Shown one piece after another: positions 42,663 through 51,904 of a DNA stretch of 64,000 nt (position 1 is its first letter; each line of letters starts with the position of its first letter). The DNA is taken from assembly GCA_958295915.1 (NCBI GenBank), contig OY282381.1:1200722-1264721 (forward strand), read 5' to 3'. Under the pieces are notes generated by a model that made no database searches, had not been told where the DNA came from, and worked only from the letters and a program-made list of their open reading frames with translations. Origin of the DNA: an uncultured Caldilineaceae bacterium (GTDB taxonomy: Bacteria; Chloroflexota; Anaerolineae; Caldilineales; Caldilineaceae). The position numbers were made by a program, and so were the translations under genes.

Positions 42663-42766
42663 TTTTCATGGCCTCATAATCAGTATAAAATTCTCGCAGA
42701 ACCAATGCACTCATTATAATATGATCTGTATATAGGTTTGAAATCTATCTATACATCTTACTTTTG

Positions 42767-42790
42767 CCCTGAGTGGCGCGCAATTCAACA
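42767..42790 (+). repeat. Truncated 30-nt palindromic element
   Basis: Right two-thirds only: GCCCTGAGTGGCGCGCAATTCAAC minus the left stem arm. In the gap between methyltransferase and Gfo/Idh 3; the rest of this 252-bp gap (42663-42914) shows nothing clear. Confidence 0.7.
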
Positions 42791-42914
42791 TTATATAAAG
42801 CGCTCCGGCAAGAATCGCCATTCTTATCGCCTTGATATCTGTGTCCTCTATTGCGCTACATGGATGTCCCCAAATTGATTGCACTCTGAAACAATCGCAA
42901 GGAACGGAATTATC

Positions 42915-43838
42915 ATGATCACCATCGGCATGATTGGAGCGGACAGCACCCATACAGAGGCATGGTCACAGCTGATCAACCTGCCCGATAGTCCGTTACA
43001 TGGACAAGCCCAGGTCGTTAAACTGTGGGGAGAAGATGCGGAGCAGGCGCGCGCCAAGGCGGAGGCGTGTCAGATTCCCCATGTCGTCGCCACGCCGGCG
43101 GAGGCCATCCAGGATGTAGACCTGGTCATGGTTGTCAACCGCTATGGCGACGATCATCCGCCATATGCCAGGTTGGCCATCGAGGCCGGCCTCCCTACCT
43201 TCGTGGACAAACCCTTCGCCAATGATATGGATGACGTCCGCATGTTGGTCGATCTGGCCGCGGAGCGGCATGTTCCGCTCATGTCGTGCTCGGCCGTTCG
43301 GTATGCGGTGGAGGTCCTGGCCCTACAGGAACAGGCGCCCGGCTTCGGGGCTTTGAACTCCGCGGTTGTCAGCGGGGCGGCAGCGGGCGCATTCTCCAAT
43401 CCGCGGGCCAAACACCCCTTCTTCTATGGCATTCATCCGGTGGAACTGCTGCACACCCTGCTCGGCGGCGGCGCTGAGGCCGTCACCACCCGGCGCACAG
43501 AGCGCTGTGATATCGGGCTTGTGCAGTACGCCGATGGGCGGCAGGGGATCGTCAATCTGCTCCACACCACGCCCAGCCTCTATCATGGCGCTGTCTTTGG
43601 CGCGGAGGGTTGGGGCGAGGTCCATATCCAAGACGCGACAGGCTTTTATGCCGAGACCCTGACCCAGGTGATCCGGATGGCCGACAGCGGTGAACCGCCT
43701 TTTCCCATCGACTGGTCGGTCGAGGTCATGGCGATTTTGGCGGCCTTGGTGCAGTCAGCCGCAGAGGGCGGGCGCACCGTACCACTCAGCGAAGTCGCGC
43801 CCAACAGTGGCGCGCAACTCAACCTACAATCACCATGA
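42915..43838 (+). CDS. Gfo/Idh/MocA family oxidoreductase (3), repeat-encoded C-terminus
   Basis: 307 residues. The N-terminus is ITIGMIGADSTHTEAW, with a short glycine motif; VDKPFANDMDD near residue 98 has the catalytic-loop Lys. It resembles the shorter, 300-residue group of the family. Residues 294-303 (VAPNSGAQLN) are encoded by a 30-nt palindromic element, and the stop overlaps the next gene start (ATGA). Confidence 0.84.
   Translation: MITIGMIGADSTHTEAWSQLINLPDSPLHGQAQVVKLWGEDAEQARAKAEACQIPHVVATPAEAIQDVDLVMVVNRYGDDHPPYARLAIEAGLPTFVDKPFANDMDDVRMLVDLAAERHVPLMSCSAVRYAVEVLALQEQAPGFGALNSAVVSGAAAGAFSNPRAKHPFFYGIHPVELLHTLLGGGAEAVTTRRTERCDIGLVQYADGRQGIVNLLHTTPSLYHGAVFGAEGWGEVHIQDATGFYAETLTQVIRMADSGEPPFPIDWSVEVMAILAALVQSAAEGGRTVPLSEVAPNSGAQLNLQSP
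43794..43823 (+). repeat. 30-nt palindromic element inside the Gfo/Idh 3 gene
   Basis: GTCGCGCC, loop CAACAGT, GGCGCGCAACTCAAC, one change from consensus. Read in frame as VAPNSGAQLN and lies just before the start of the next gene. Confidence 0.92.
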
Positions 43839-44896
43839 CTATCACACCTTTGCAGATTGCAATCGTAGGCCCGGGCCGTATGGGGCAAATCTACGCCCGG
43901 CTTGCGGAGGAGTTGAGCGAGACCCGCCTGGTCGCAGTGTGTGGCCGCAGTGAAGCGTCCACCAGAGAAATGGCCGACCAGTATCAGGTTCCTGGGTATC
44001 CCCATGCCCGGCACACAGACATGCTGGAAAACCATGCCGAGATCGACGCGGTCGTCGTCTCTGCATCCGAATGGATGCACACTGCACCGGTATTGGCGTC
44101 GCTGGAGGCGGGCAAACATGTTCTCGTGGAGAAGCCCATGGCCGTCTCTCCTGCAGACGCGCGCATGATGGTGCAGGCGGCGGACCGGGTCGGTGTCCAT
44201 CTCATGGTCTGTCACAGTCTGCGTTTCGACCCGCCTTTCGCCGCCATGCGTCAGGCCGTAGCCGCGGGCGATATCGGCGAAGTCCTGCATGTGTACGCGC
44301 GACGCAATCCGCCTCAAGTGGCTGCTGAGCGGGTGTTGGGCAAGTTCTCGCTGGCCTATTGGCTGACGCCCCATGACATCGACATGATGTTATGGACGGT
44401 GGGGCGGCCCATCACCAGGGTGAAGGCCTATGCCCGTCAGGGGGGCAAAGGCCGCCATGACTTTATCATCGCTGTCTTTACCTTTGACAGCGGTGTAGTG
44501 GGCGTACTCGAGAATTCCTGGAGCACGCCGGCCCACAGCGGACGCCCCCAGTACGAACAGTTCAGCATACACGGCAGCGAAGGAGCCGCCGAAGTGTTAG
44601 GCCATGAGAACGGCGTTGCAGTCTACCGGGCCGATGGGCCGCCGGACTACCCGGACACCGGCTATACGCCCGTGTTGCATGGCCGGCAGGAGGGGATGTT
44701 CCGCTCTCTCTTCAGTCACTTCGTCGGTGTCGTTCAGGGCAAATGGCCGCCCATAGTCAGCGGGGAGAATGGCTTGGCCGCTATACAGGTGGCCGCCGCT
44801 ATCGACCGCTCGCTGGAAACCGGCAGAGAAGTGCAGGTGGATTCGTCTACCGCCGCGCAAAACACAGCCGGAACAACGGGAGAAGGTGTGACATGA
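43835..44896 (+). CDS. Gfo/Idh/MocA family oxidoreductase (4)
   Basis: 353 residues with canonical features: IAIVGPGRMGQIYARL (GxGxxG) at the N-terminus and VEKPMAV near residue 97, then SLRFDPPFAAMRQAV and a C-terminal beta-sheet domain with HDIDMML near 182, the family His-Asp pair. Best candidate for an active inositol or sugar dehydrogenase in the cluster. Coupled to genes 3 and 5 by 4-nt overlaps. Confidence 0.92.
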   Translation: MTITPLQIAIVGPGRMGQIYARLAEELSETRLVAVCGRSEASTREMADQYQVPGYPHARHTDMLENHAEIDAVVVSASEWMHTAPVLASLEAGKHVLVEKPMAVSPADARMMVQAADRVGVHLMVCHSLRFDPPFAAMRQAVAAGDIGEVLHVYARRNPPQVAAERVLGKFSLAYWLTPHDIDMMLWTVGRPITRVKAYARQGGKGRHDFIIAVFTFDSGVVGVLENSWSTPAHSGRPQYEQFSIHGSEGAAEVLGHENGVAVYRADGPPDYPDTGYTPVLHGRQEGMFRSLFSHFVGVVQGKWPPIVSGENGLAAIQVAAAIDRSLETGREVQVDSSTAAQNTAGTTGEGVT

Positions 44897-45966
44897 CGGT
44901 TCTCTGGGGTATCTTGGGCGCAGGTAAGATCGCCGACCGGCAGATGGCGCCGGCCATCGCCCTGGCGCCCGGCCACGAGCTGGTGGCGGTGATGCGTCGG
45001 GATCTGGCTGCTGCCCAGCGGTTTGCCGACACCCACGTGAAGTATGAGCGCACCGCAGGGGGTGCGCATCGTGCGAATACCGAATTGGCGCAGCGCGCCT
45101 ATGACAGCGCGGATGCCCTCCTGGCAGATCCCCAAATCAATGCCGTCTACGTCGCAACCCCACCCCATCTACACGCCCAGCACACGATCCTGGCCGCGCA
45201 GGCCGGCAAGCATGTTCTCTGCGAAAAGCCTATGGCCCTGACTGCTGCCGAGGCCCGCCAGATGATCGAGATCTGTGGCGCCAACGGCGTTGCGCTGATG
45301 ATCTGTTACTACCAGCGCTTTAACGCGCGCCATCAGCGCATCAAGGAACTGCTGGCAGAAGGCGCAATCGGTCAGGTGACGGCGGCGCGCATCAATTTCT
45401 CCGAACGGTTCCCACCGCAGCCGGAATTCTGGCATCACGACCCCACTATCAGCGGCGGTGGCCCTCTCATGGACCTGGCTACGCACTGCATCGACCTGCT
45501 GCGCTATCTGTGCGGCCCTGTAGAGTCAGTCTCGGCTCTGGCGGATGCACTGGTCGACGAGTCCCCGGTTGAGGACACAGCCACGTTGTTATTGCGGCTG
45601 GCAAACGGCGCCCAAGCCGTTGTCACCACCCATTGGAGCACCGCCAATCATGACCCGGAGCGCTTCAATCAATTGGAAATCCATGGCACAGAGGGCGCCA
45701 TCGTGGCCGCCCCCATTCAGGCCAAGGATTCGGCAGGCGCATTGCAGGTGATGACAGCTGATGGAATTCAAGACTATGCTGTCGAACCCGGTGGGCCACG
45801 CCCTCATGTGGCATTATTGGCCGCTTTTGCGGATGCTGTTGTTGGTGATCAGCCTATCCCCATCCCTGGGGAGGAGGGGTTGGCCGGGCTGGCGGTTGTG
45901 GAGGCTGCCTATGAGTCTGCGCAGGCAGGTTGTCGAATCACTGTGGGGCATATCAGTTGCCAATAG
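44893..45966 (+). CDS. Gfo/Idh/MocA family oxidoreductase (5), with embedded long-form repeat
   Basis: 357 residues. WGILGAGKIADRQM (GxGxxA) at the N-terminus, CEKPMAL near 114, YYQRFNARHQRIKELL near 138 and GGGPLMDLATHCIDLLRYL near 185. Between residues 48 and 67, where relatives go straight from the ADP-binding strand to AYDS, there are about 17 extra residues (ERTAGGAHRANTELAQR) encoded by a long-form palindromic element. The rest of the protein looks intact, so the insertion is probably tolerated on a surface loop. Confidence 0.9.
   Translation: MTVLWGILGAGKIADRQMAPAIALAPGHELVAVMRRDLAAAQRFADTHVKYERTAGGAHRANTELAQRAYDSADALLADPQINAVYVATPPHLHAQHTILAAQAGKHVLCEKPMALTAAEARQMIEICGANGVALMICYYQRFNARHQRIKELLAEGAIGQVTAARINFSERFPPQPEFWHHDPTISGGGPLMDLATHCIDLLRYLCGPVESVSALADALVDESPVEDTATLLLRLANGAQAVVTTHWSTANHDPERFNQLEIHGTEGAIVAAPIQAKDSAGALQVMTADGIQDYAVEPGGPRPHVALLAAFADAVVGDQPIPIPGEEGLAGLAVVEAAYESAQAGCRITVGHISCQ
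45035..45093 (-). repeat. Long-form palindromic element inside Gfo/Idh 5 gene
   Basis: Read on the plus strand the 48-nt core starts GAAGTATGAGCGCACC and ends GCGAATACCGAATT. It matches the intergenic copy at 47102-47170 base by base over most of its length. Confidence 0.82.
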
Positions 45967-46012
45967 TCAGTGAACTGCAGTTACTCGAAACTAAAAACTA
46001 AAAAAAACTAAT

Positions 46013-47074
46013 ATGCGCGGGATCTTTTTCTGGGAGGCGGCGGGGTTGTCGCTGGATCGGGCCAATCCATACGGAGGGCTGTTGGCTCGCGCCTTGAGCG
46101 CCGTCGGTGTCAAGTTACATGCGGGGCATCCTGAGGAATTCACAAAGAAGTGGCTATACCAGAATCAGGGCCAAATCGATGTCCTGCATCTCAATTGGCC
46201 CCACTATATGTATGATGCGCCAGATCTGACCGATCGATTGGCGCGTTGCGCCCAAGTACTTGACAACTTGTCACTGGCGCGCGCGCTTGGCTACAAGATT
46301 GTGTGGACAGTCCACAATCTTTACCCCCACGAAAGCCAAAATCGAGACCTGGACCATCTGGCTCGCCTCGCCATCACCCAGCTTGCCACCGCAATCATTG
46401 TGCACTGTGACCACGCTCGCCATCTTGTGCAGCGGCGCTTCCACCGCACGGACGGCGTCTTTGTCATTCCCCATGGTCACTTTATTGAGCCTTACCCCAA
46501 CACAGTCAGCCGATTCGACGCGCGCCAGCGGTTGGATATCGCGCAAGACCTTCTTGTGTTTTTCTTCTTCGGAAACGTGCGCCACTACAAAGGGCTCGAG
46601 CGGCTGCTGGAGGTCTTTCAGTCTCTGCCCGGCGACCATCTGGGCCTGCTTCTCGGCGCCAAAGTCTACAACGAGTACGGCGAACGGACCGCTGCATCCG
46701 CCGCCCAATCCGATCCTCGCGTGATGGTGCGCTCCTCTCCCTTCTTTGCCAACGAGGAGTTTCAGTTCCTGTTTAAGGCGGCGGACGTAGGTGTCTTCCC
46801 CTTTGTGAATGTGCTGACGTCTGGCTCGGTCATCACCGCGCTTTCCTTTGGGCTCCCGGTCATCGTGCCGGCCGTCGGTTGTCTGCCGGAACTGGTCCCC
46901 CCAGAAGCCGGCATCGTCTATGATGCGGAGGACCCCGACGGATTGCGTCAGGCCATGCAGACGATGCAAACTCGAGATATCCCCGAAATGCGCGCCGCGG
47001 CTTTGGAACGCGCGCATGCTCTGGATTGGGCGCAGATAGCCAAGCGGACCCTACGAGCATATAAACATGAATAG
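46013..47074 (+). CDS. Glycosyltransferase, GT-B fold (GumK/GT4-like)
   Basis: 353 residues. The acceptor domain has IDVLHLNWPHYMYDAP near residue 58 and WTVHNLYPHE near 100; the donor domain has FFFGNVRHYKGLERLLEVF near 183 and SVITALSFGLPVIVPAVGCLPEL near 277. Similar to glucuronosyl or mannosyl transferases for exopolysaccharide. Stands alone between the Gfo/Idh run and the transporter operon, in the same direction. Confidence 0.87.
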   Translation: MRGIFFWEAAGLSLDRANPYGGLLARALSAVGVKLHAGHPEEFTKKWLYQNQGQIDVLHLNWPHYMYDAPDLTDRLARCAQVLDNLSLARALGYKIVWTVHNLYPHESQNRDLDHLARLAITQLATAIIVHCDHARHLVQRRFHRTDGVFVIPHGHFIEPYPNTVSRFDARQRLDIAQDLLVFFFFGNVRHYKGLERLLEVFQSLPGDHLGLLLGAKVYNEYGERTAASAAQSDPRVMVRSSPFFANEEFQFLFKAADVGVFPFVNVLTSGSVITALSFGLPVIVPAVGCLPELVPPEAGIVYDAEDPDGLRQAMQTMQTRDIPEMRAAALERAHALDWAQIAKRTLRAYKHE

Positions 47075-47101
47075 AGGGGAATTGATGCGCAATACAAAAA
47101 T

Positions 47102-47170
47102 GTCGCGCCCAACAGTGAGGTATGTGGGCGCCGCAGGGGTTGCGTATCATGCGAATACCGAATTGAGGTT
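47102..47170 (-). repeat. Long-form palindromic element (48-nt core)
   Basis: GTCGCGCCCAACAGT (left half of the short element), then a 48-nt core GAGGTATGTGGGCGCC to GCGAATACCGAATT, then GAGGTTG. It shows how the long form is built on the short one. Intergenic. Confidence 0.85.
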
Positions 47171-47222
47171 GCTGTGAAACAAGTTTTGCAGGCGACGCAG
47201 AGCCATTACTCACTGTTTGCGT

Positions 47223-47251
47223 TTGCCTCAATGGAAACCATAGTGTAAAAT
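47223..47251 (+). promoter_or_regulatory. Promoter of the proVW operon
   Basis: TTGCCT, 17-nt spacer, TAAAAT, about 100 nt upstream of the ATPase gene start. Confidence 0.5.
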
Positions 47252-47351
47252 CTATCTTAGGTGCCCGTCAACTGGCAGCTCACCCCCGATGATACGCGCA
47301 TCAAATTGAAAAATTATACCTAACCCATTTCACACTTGGCCAGACACCAGG

Positions 47352-48554
47352 ATGACTCAACAAGAACATTATATACAGGTCAACAGCCTGTGGAAGGTAT
47401 TCGGCAATCAGCCAGAGCGCGCCCTTCAGCCAGAATACGCTTCCAAAAGCCGCGCCGAGATTCAAGATGAACTGGGCGTTGTGGTCGGGCTGCGGGACGT
47501 CTCCTTTACCGTGGACATCGGGCAGACTTACGTTGTTATGGGGCTTTCAGGCAGCGGCAAGTCAACTCTGGTGCGCTGTCTGATCAGGCTCATCGAAGCC
47601 ACTAAGGGACAGATATATTTCGATAATGAAGACATCTGCACATACTCGCAGGAGGAGTTAAGGCAGTTTCGGCGTGATAAAATTGCGATGGTCTTTCAAC
47701 ATTACGCCCTTCTTCCTCATCGCCGCGTGATGGACAATGTGGCATATGGCCTTGAAATACAAGGCATGGACAAGGAAGACAGGTACAAGGCGGCGTCAGA
47801 GGCCATCGAGACCGTGGGCCTCAAAGGCTGGGAAAACTACTACCCAAGCGAGATGAGCGGCGGCATGCAGCAACGCGTTGGGCTGGCGAGGGCATTGGCA
47901 GTCAACCCTGAAGTGCTGCTCATGGACGAGCCTTTCAGCGGCCTGGACCCCCTCATACGAAGGGAAATGCAGGACGAGCTTATCTCCCTTCAGGCGGGAC
48001 TTCACAAAACCATCGTGTTTATCACGCATGACCTGGATGAAGCCTTGAAGCTAGGCGACCGCATCGCAATTATGCGGGACGGAACAATCGTCCAGGAAGG
48101 GTCGCCTGAGGAGATTGTTACGCGGCCAGCCGACGAGTACGTCACCGAATTCGTGCAGGATGTCTCCAAGGCAAAGGTTATCCGGGCCAGGTCCATCATG
48201 CAGGAGCCTGACGTGATCATCCACGAGTGGCAGGAGCCCCGCGCCGCGCTACACGCCATGCGGAGCAACGACACCGATGAAATCTTTGTACTGGGGGCCG
48301 ATCGGGTTCTCAGGGGAATTCTTACACAGGATCAGGCAGCCGTTCTGGCTCGCCAACAGAGGGAAAAACTGGCAGGGGCGCAGACCGAACCGGTGATGAC
48401 CACAAGCCCCGATACCTATATTGAGCAGATAATTCCCTTGGCAGCGCAGACGGAGCGCCCTATAGCGGTGGTGAACGAGCAGGGGCGTCTGTTGGGTGAG
48501 ATTCACAGAGGCGCTTTGTTGGAGGGTCTGGTTGAAAACGCTGAGGAGGCTTGA
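47352..48554 (+). CDS. proV: Glycine betaine/proline ABC transporter ATP-binding protein with CBS domains
   Basis: 400 residues. ABC domain 1-275 with Walker A GLSGSGKST (about 57-65), signature SGGMQQR near 168 and Walker B LLMDEPFSGLD near 189. Two CBS-like modules follow (about 283-400), the usual osmosensor part of ProV/OpuA-type ATPases. N-terminal extension with KSRAEIQDELGVVVGLRDVSF is typical of the group. Next to a permease and a lipoprotein substrate binder, so a complete uptake system for betaine or a related quaternary amine. Confidence 0.94.
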   Translation: MTQQEHYIQVNSLWKVFGNQPERALQPEYASKSRAEIQDELGVVVGLRDVSFTVDIGQTYVVMGLSGSGKSTLVRCLIRLIEATKGQIYFDNEDICTYSQEELRQFRRDKIAMVFQHYALLPHRRVMDNVAYGLEIQGMDKEDRYKAASEAIETVGLKGWENYYPSEMSGGMQQRVGLARALAVNPEVLLMDEPFSGLDPLIRREMQDELISLQAGLHKTIVFITHDLDEALKLGDRIAIMRDGTIVQEGSPEEIVTRPADEYVTEFVQDVSKAKVIRARSIMQEPDVIIHEWQEPRAALHAMRSNDTDEIFVLGADRVLRGILTQDQAAVLARQQREKLAGAQTEPVMTTSPDTYIEQIIPLAAQTERPIAVVNEQGRLLGEIHRGALLEGLVENAEEA

Positions 48555-48555
48555 C

Positions 48556-49626
48556 ATGGCCCAAGTCGAAAATGCGCAAACCGGCGCCGAAACATCTTCC
48601 CCGCGCATCAGGCTAAACGATCTTCCGCCCCTCTACCTTTGGTTGACCGGTTTGACGGTGGTTGTCGTCGTGCTGCTAATAAGCCTGGCGATTTGGGGCC
48701 CGGAGATGGATTTTCCCACCACCGTATCTCGCTCTACAATTGAGACGGACAACGGCGGTACCATAACCCTGCAGAAAACGGTGCGCGAGGTCACCGGCGG
48801 CGCCATTGACGATGCGGTCGACTGGATGACTATAGAGGGTGGTTGGTTGTTCGACGGACTGAGCACGGCTGTTACCTATGCGCTGGTTTATATCGAGAAT
48901 GGGTTGAAGTGGGTACCCTGGCCTGCCATTGTGCTGGGGGTTGCTCTGCTGTCCTTTTCAGTAGGGGGTTGGAACCTGCTGGTGTTCACGGCGTTTGCCC
49001 TGCTCTACATCGGCTTTATGGGGCTTTGGGAAAACACCATAGACACCATCGCGCTTATGGTGGTGGCGGTGGTTATTTCAGTGACAATCGGTCTTCCCCT
49101 GGGCGTGCTGGGCGCGCGCAGCCAGATGGCAGACAATCTGATGCGGCCCTTTCTGGACGGCATGCAGACTATGCCCAGCTTCGTCTATCTGCTGCCGGGC
49201 ATCCTCTTCTTTGGCCTAGGGCAACCGGCCGGCATCTTCGCCACCATCATCTACGCCGTTCCCCCGGTAATCCGACTGACTAATCTGGGAATCCGCCAAG
49301 TATCATCCGAAGCGGTCGAGGCAGCGCATTCATTCGGAACAACTCCATTCCAGTTGCTCACCAAAGTCCAGATTCCGATGGCATTGCCTACAATCATGGC
49401 CGGTATCAACCAAACCACGATGATGGCTTTGGCAATGGTAACCATCGCCAGCATGGTGGCCGCCGGCGGTCTGGGGGATAACGTGCTGCGGGCGCTGCAA
49501 AAAAATCAGCCGGGCAATGGAGCAATTGCAGGACTGGCAATCGTATTCCTTGCCATCGTAATCGATCGCCTCACGCAATCGGTGGCCCAGGCCCACAGTC
49601 GGCAGGAAACGCTAAGCGTTGGCTAA
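48556..49626 (+). CDS. proW: Glycine betaine/proline ABC transporter permease
   Basis: 356 residues. A long N-terminal part with one membrane helix (about 24-45) and a soluble segment, then the binding-protein-dependent permease core. The coupling loop (EAAHSFGTTPFQLLTKVQIPMALPTIMAG) lies near residue 255-283. It has GAGGAGG 6 nt upstream and starts 1 nt after the ATPase stop. N-terminal region (about 130 residues before the core) is longer than in simple OpuAB proteins, like ProW. Confidence 0.93.
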   Translation: MAQVENAQTGAETSSPRIRLNDLPPLYLWLTGLTVVVVVLLISLAIWGPEMDFPTTVSRSTIETDNGGTITLQKTVREVTGGAIDDAVDWMTIEGGWLFDGLSTAVTYALVYIENGLKWVPWPAIVLGVALLSFSVGGWNLLVFTAFALLYIGFMGLWENTIDTIALMVVAVVISVTIGLPLGVLGARSQMADNLMRPFLDGMQTMPSFVYLLPGILFFGLGQPAGIFATIIYAVPPVIRLTNLGIRQVSSEAVEAAHSFGTTPFQLLTKVQIPMALPTIMAGINQTTMMALAMVTIASMVAAGGLGDNVLRALQKNQPGNGAIAGLAIVFLAIVIDRLTQSVAQAHSRQETLSVG

Positions 49627-49676
49627 GCGTATTTCTGCGTTCTTTTCCTGGCGCTCAAGCAACCCCACCCCGCAAT

Positions 49677-49705
49677 TTGCGTTTGGCAGTCAACGCTGAT
49701 ATGAT
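49677..49705 (+). promoter_or_regulatory. Separate promoter for the substrate-binding protein gene
   Basis: TTGCGT, 17-nt spacer, TATGAT in the 226-bp gap between the permease and the binding-protein gene, giving a leader of about 140 nt. It would let the binding protein be made in excess. Confidence 0.5.
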
Positions 49706-49852
49706 GATTGCTGTGATTATCCGCTCGGACAGCTTGGCCTCCGAGACGGGTGGTCGCAACTCAGAGGTGTCTCAGCTCGTGCGCCCGTCCGGGAAGGTCG
49801 AGATGTTCGCCAGCGAGAGGCATCTATATCCCACCCACCTAAGGAGAAGAAA

Positions 49853-50929
49853 TTGCGTCTATTCACCAAGTACAGAATACTCATACTGATGGTTGCCATC
49901 CTCGTCACCGGCGCGTGCACGCCGGTCGAGCCAGTCGTCGAGGCCGAGCCGGTCGAGCAAAGCGTCGAGGCCGAGGTAACGGCCTCCGAAGGCCCCAAAG
50001 AAACCATCATTTTCAGCGACCTGAACTGGCCCAGCGCCCAGATTCAGAACCGAATCGCCCAGTACATCGTTGAAAAGGGCTACGGCTATCCTACCGACGT
50101 AGTCTTCGGCGGAACTTTGCCCTTGCTCCAGGGTCTGCAAAGAGGCGATACGCATGTGACTCTGGAAATCTGGCTGCCTAACCAGGAAGAAGCCTGGGGG
50201 GAAGCCCTTGCCGCCGGTGAAGTGGCTGAAATAGGCGAAAGCCTGGGCAGAGACTGGCAGTCCGCTTTCGTCATCCCTGCCTACCTCCAAGAGCAGTATC
50301 CCGAGTTGGACAGCGTCGAAGACTTGAAGGATGACCAATACAAAGAGCTGTTTGCGACCCCCGAAACCGGCGGCAAGGCGCGCCTGGTCTCCTGCGTGAT
50401 CGGTTGGTCCTGCGAGGAAGTCAACGCCGCTCAAGTCATCGGCTATGCTCTGGAGGACCACGTACATGTCATCAATCCGGGCGACGGCGCGGCGTTGAAC
50501 GCTGACCTCTATGGCGCTTACGAGAAAGGTGAGCCCTGGCTCGGCTACCAATGGGGCACCAATGAGCCTGCCCTGCTCCTGGATCTGGTTCGGCTCGAAG
50601 AACCTGCATATAACGACCAGTGCTGGGACATGGACAAGGCTTGCGCGTATGAAGACGCCACAATCATGATTGGAGTAAACTCCGACCTCCTGACCGCTGC
50701 GCCCGACGTAATTGACATGTTGCGAGTATGGGATCTCAACATTAACCTCTATAAGGATATCGCCGCCTGGCAAACCGAAAACAGTGACGCCAGCAGCAAT
50801 GATGTCGCCCTCTGGTGGTTGATCAGCAAATCCGACATCTGGAGCGCCTGGGTTACCGACGATGCCGCAGCCGCCATTCAGGCCGCCCTCGAAGCGAACG
50901 AAATCCCCGATGGCTGGCCTATAGAGTAG
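49853..50929 (+). CDS. proX: Glycine betaine-type ABC transporter substrate-binding lipoprotein
   Basis: 358 residues. Lipoprotein signal LVTGAC (cleavage before Cys22). OpuAC-type binding domain with IIFSDLNWPSAQIQ and aromatic residues (several Trp) suited to cation-pi binding of quaternary ammonium. TTG start preceded by AAGGAGAAG. Ends 38 nt before a strong hairpin terminator. Confidence 0.92.
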   Translation: MRLFTKYRILILMVAILVTGACTPVEPVVEAEPVEQSVEAEVTASEGPKETIIFSDLNWPSAQIQNRIAQYIVEKGYGYPTDVVFGGTLPLLQGLQRGDTHVTLEIWLPNQEEAWGEALAAGEVAEIGESLGRDWQSAFVIPAYLQEQYPELDSVEDLKDDQYKELFATPETGGKARLVSCVIGWSCEEVNAAQVIGYALEDHVHVINPGDGAALNADLYGAYEKGEPWLGYQWGTNEPALLLDLVRLEEPAYNDQCWDMDKACAYEDATIMIGVNSDLLTAAPDVIDMLRVWDLNINLYKDIAAWQTENSDASSNDVALWWLISKSDIWSAWVTDDAAAAIQAALEANEIPDGWPIE

Positions 50930-50966
50930 CCTATACTACGCCTACCACAGCCAAGGTATCCTTGTC

Positions 50967-51000
50967 AACAGGGCGGCTCCGTTACTGGAGCCGCCCTGTT
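50967..51000 (+). terminator. Transcription terminator of the betaine transporter operon
   Basis: AACAGGGCGGCTCC, 6-nt loop, GGAGCCGCCCTGTT: a perfect 14-bp stem. The U tract is weak (TTGC). Confidence 0.7.
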
Positions 51001-51025
51001 GCTGACTGCCGATTTGCGATATAAT
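50997..51025 (+). promoter_or_regulatory. Candidate promoter of the aldolase-lyase operon
   Basis: Perfect TATAAT at 51020-51025 with weak -35 TGTTGC 17 nt upstream, about 100 nt before the aldolase start. Confidence 0.42.
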
Positions 51026-51128
51026 GGGGACGGTAAACCCAATGGCTAGTGTTCAGTGCTCAGGTACAGGCCACTGAACTGCTGTGAAATTCGAGGGCTT
51101 TTTACAGAAATCAAGGGGACGTGAATCT

Positions 51129-51881
51129 ATGCGAGAGAACAGAGCAAAACACAAGCTGGAACGGGGCGAGACCGTTGTCTGCCTGTCCGGGCACAATTCC
51201 ACACACATGGTCGACCATCTGGGTCAGTTCGGATTCGATGCGATATGGATTGAGGGGGAACATGGCCCCGTGGACTTCGCCGACATCCCCGACCTGACCA
51301 GGGCCTGCGACGTGTGGGGCATGACGTCGGTGGTGCGCGTCAACCAGAACAACGCTGGCGTTATCTACCGCACCTTCGACGTGGGCGCGCAGGGTATCGT
51401 CGTTCCCCACGTCAACAGCGCGGACGAAGCCAGAGCCGTGGTGGACGCCGCCAAGTTCCACCCCCTCGGCAATCGTGGCATGTTCACCAGTCGTCAGGGG
51501 TACGGCGTCCCTGATTATGTGCATAAGGCCAATGACGAGACTCTGGTGGTGATTCTGATCGAGGACATCGTAGCTGTCAACAACCTGGAGGAAATCCTGA
51601 CCGTTGACAACATTGACGTGTTCTTCGTGGCTCCCAGCGACCTGGCCCAAACGATGGGGTACCTGGGCGGAGCGGAGCACCCCGACGTGCTGGCGACTGT
51701 AGATAAGGCGCTGGAGCAGATTGTCGCTGCCGGCAGAACGGCGGGCGCTCTCGTCAGTGACGACAATGTCGAGCATTGCATTGGTCAGGGCGCGCGCTTT
51801 TTATTGACCGGCTGGACCAACTGGGTGGCGTCAGGCGCGCAGGCTTTCAAGACACGGGTGGAAAACGCCGCGTCTCCGTGA
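51129..51881 (+). CDS. HpcH/HpaI family aldolase (2-keto-3-deoxy acid aldolase type)
   Basis: 250 residues, TIM-barrel class II metal-dependent aldolase. DAIWIEGEHGPVDF near residue 33 carries the catalytic His and acidic metal ligand region; VPHVNSADEARAVVDAAKFHPLGNRG near 92 is the family signature with the essential Arg. It splits 4-hydroxy-2-oxo acids into pyruvate and an aldehyde. With the adjacent heparinase-like lyase it suggests breakdown of unsaturated uronic acids, though a KDG-specific role is not shown. Confidence 0.88.
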   Translation: MRENRAKHKLERGETVVCLSGHNSTHMVDHLGQFGFDAIWIEGEHGPVDFADIPDLTRACDVWGMTSVVRVNQNNAGVIYRTFDVGAQGIVVPHVNSADEARAVVDAAKFHPLGNRGMFTSRQGYGVPDYVHKANDETLVVILIEDIVAVNNLEEILTVDNIDVFFVAPSDLAQTMGYLGGAEHPDVLATVDKALEQIVAAGRTAGALVSDDNVEHCIGQGARFLLTGWTNWVASGAQAFKTRVENAASP

Positions 51882-51904
51882 GCAGTCTGGAGACAGAACA
51901 CTCC

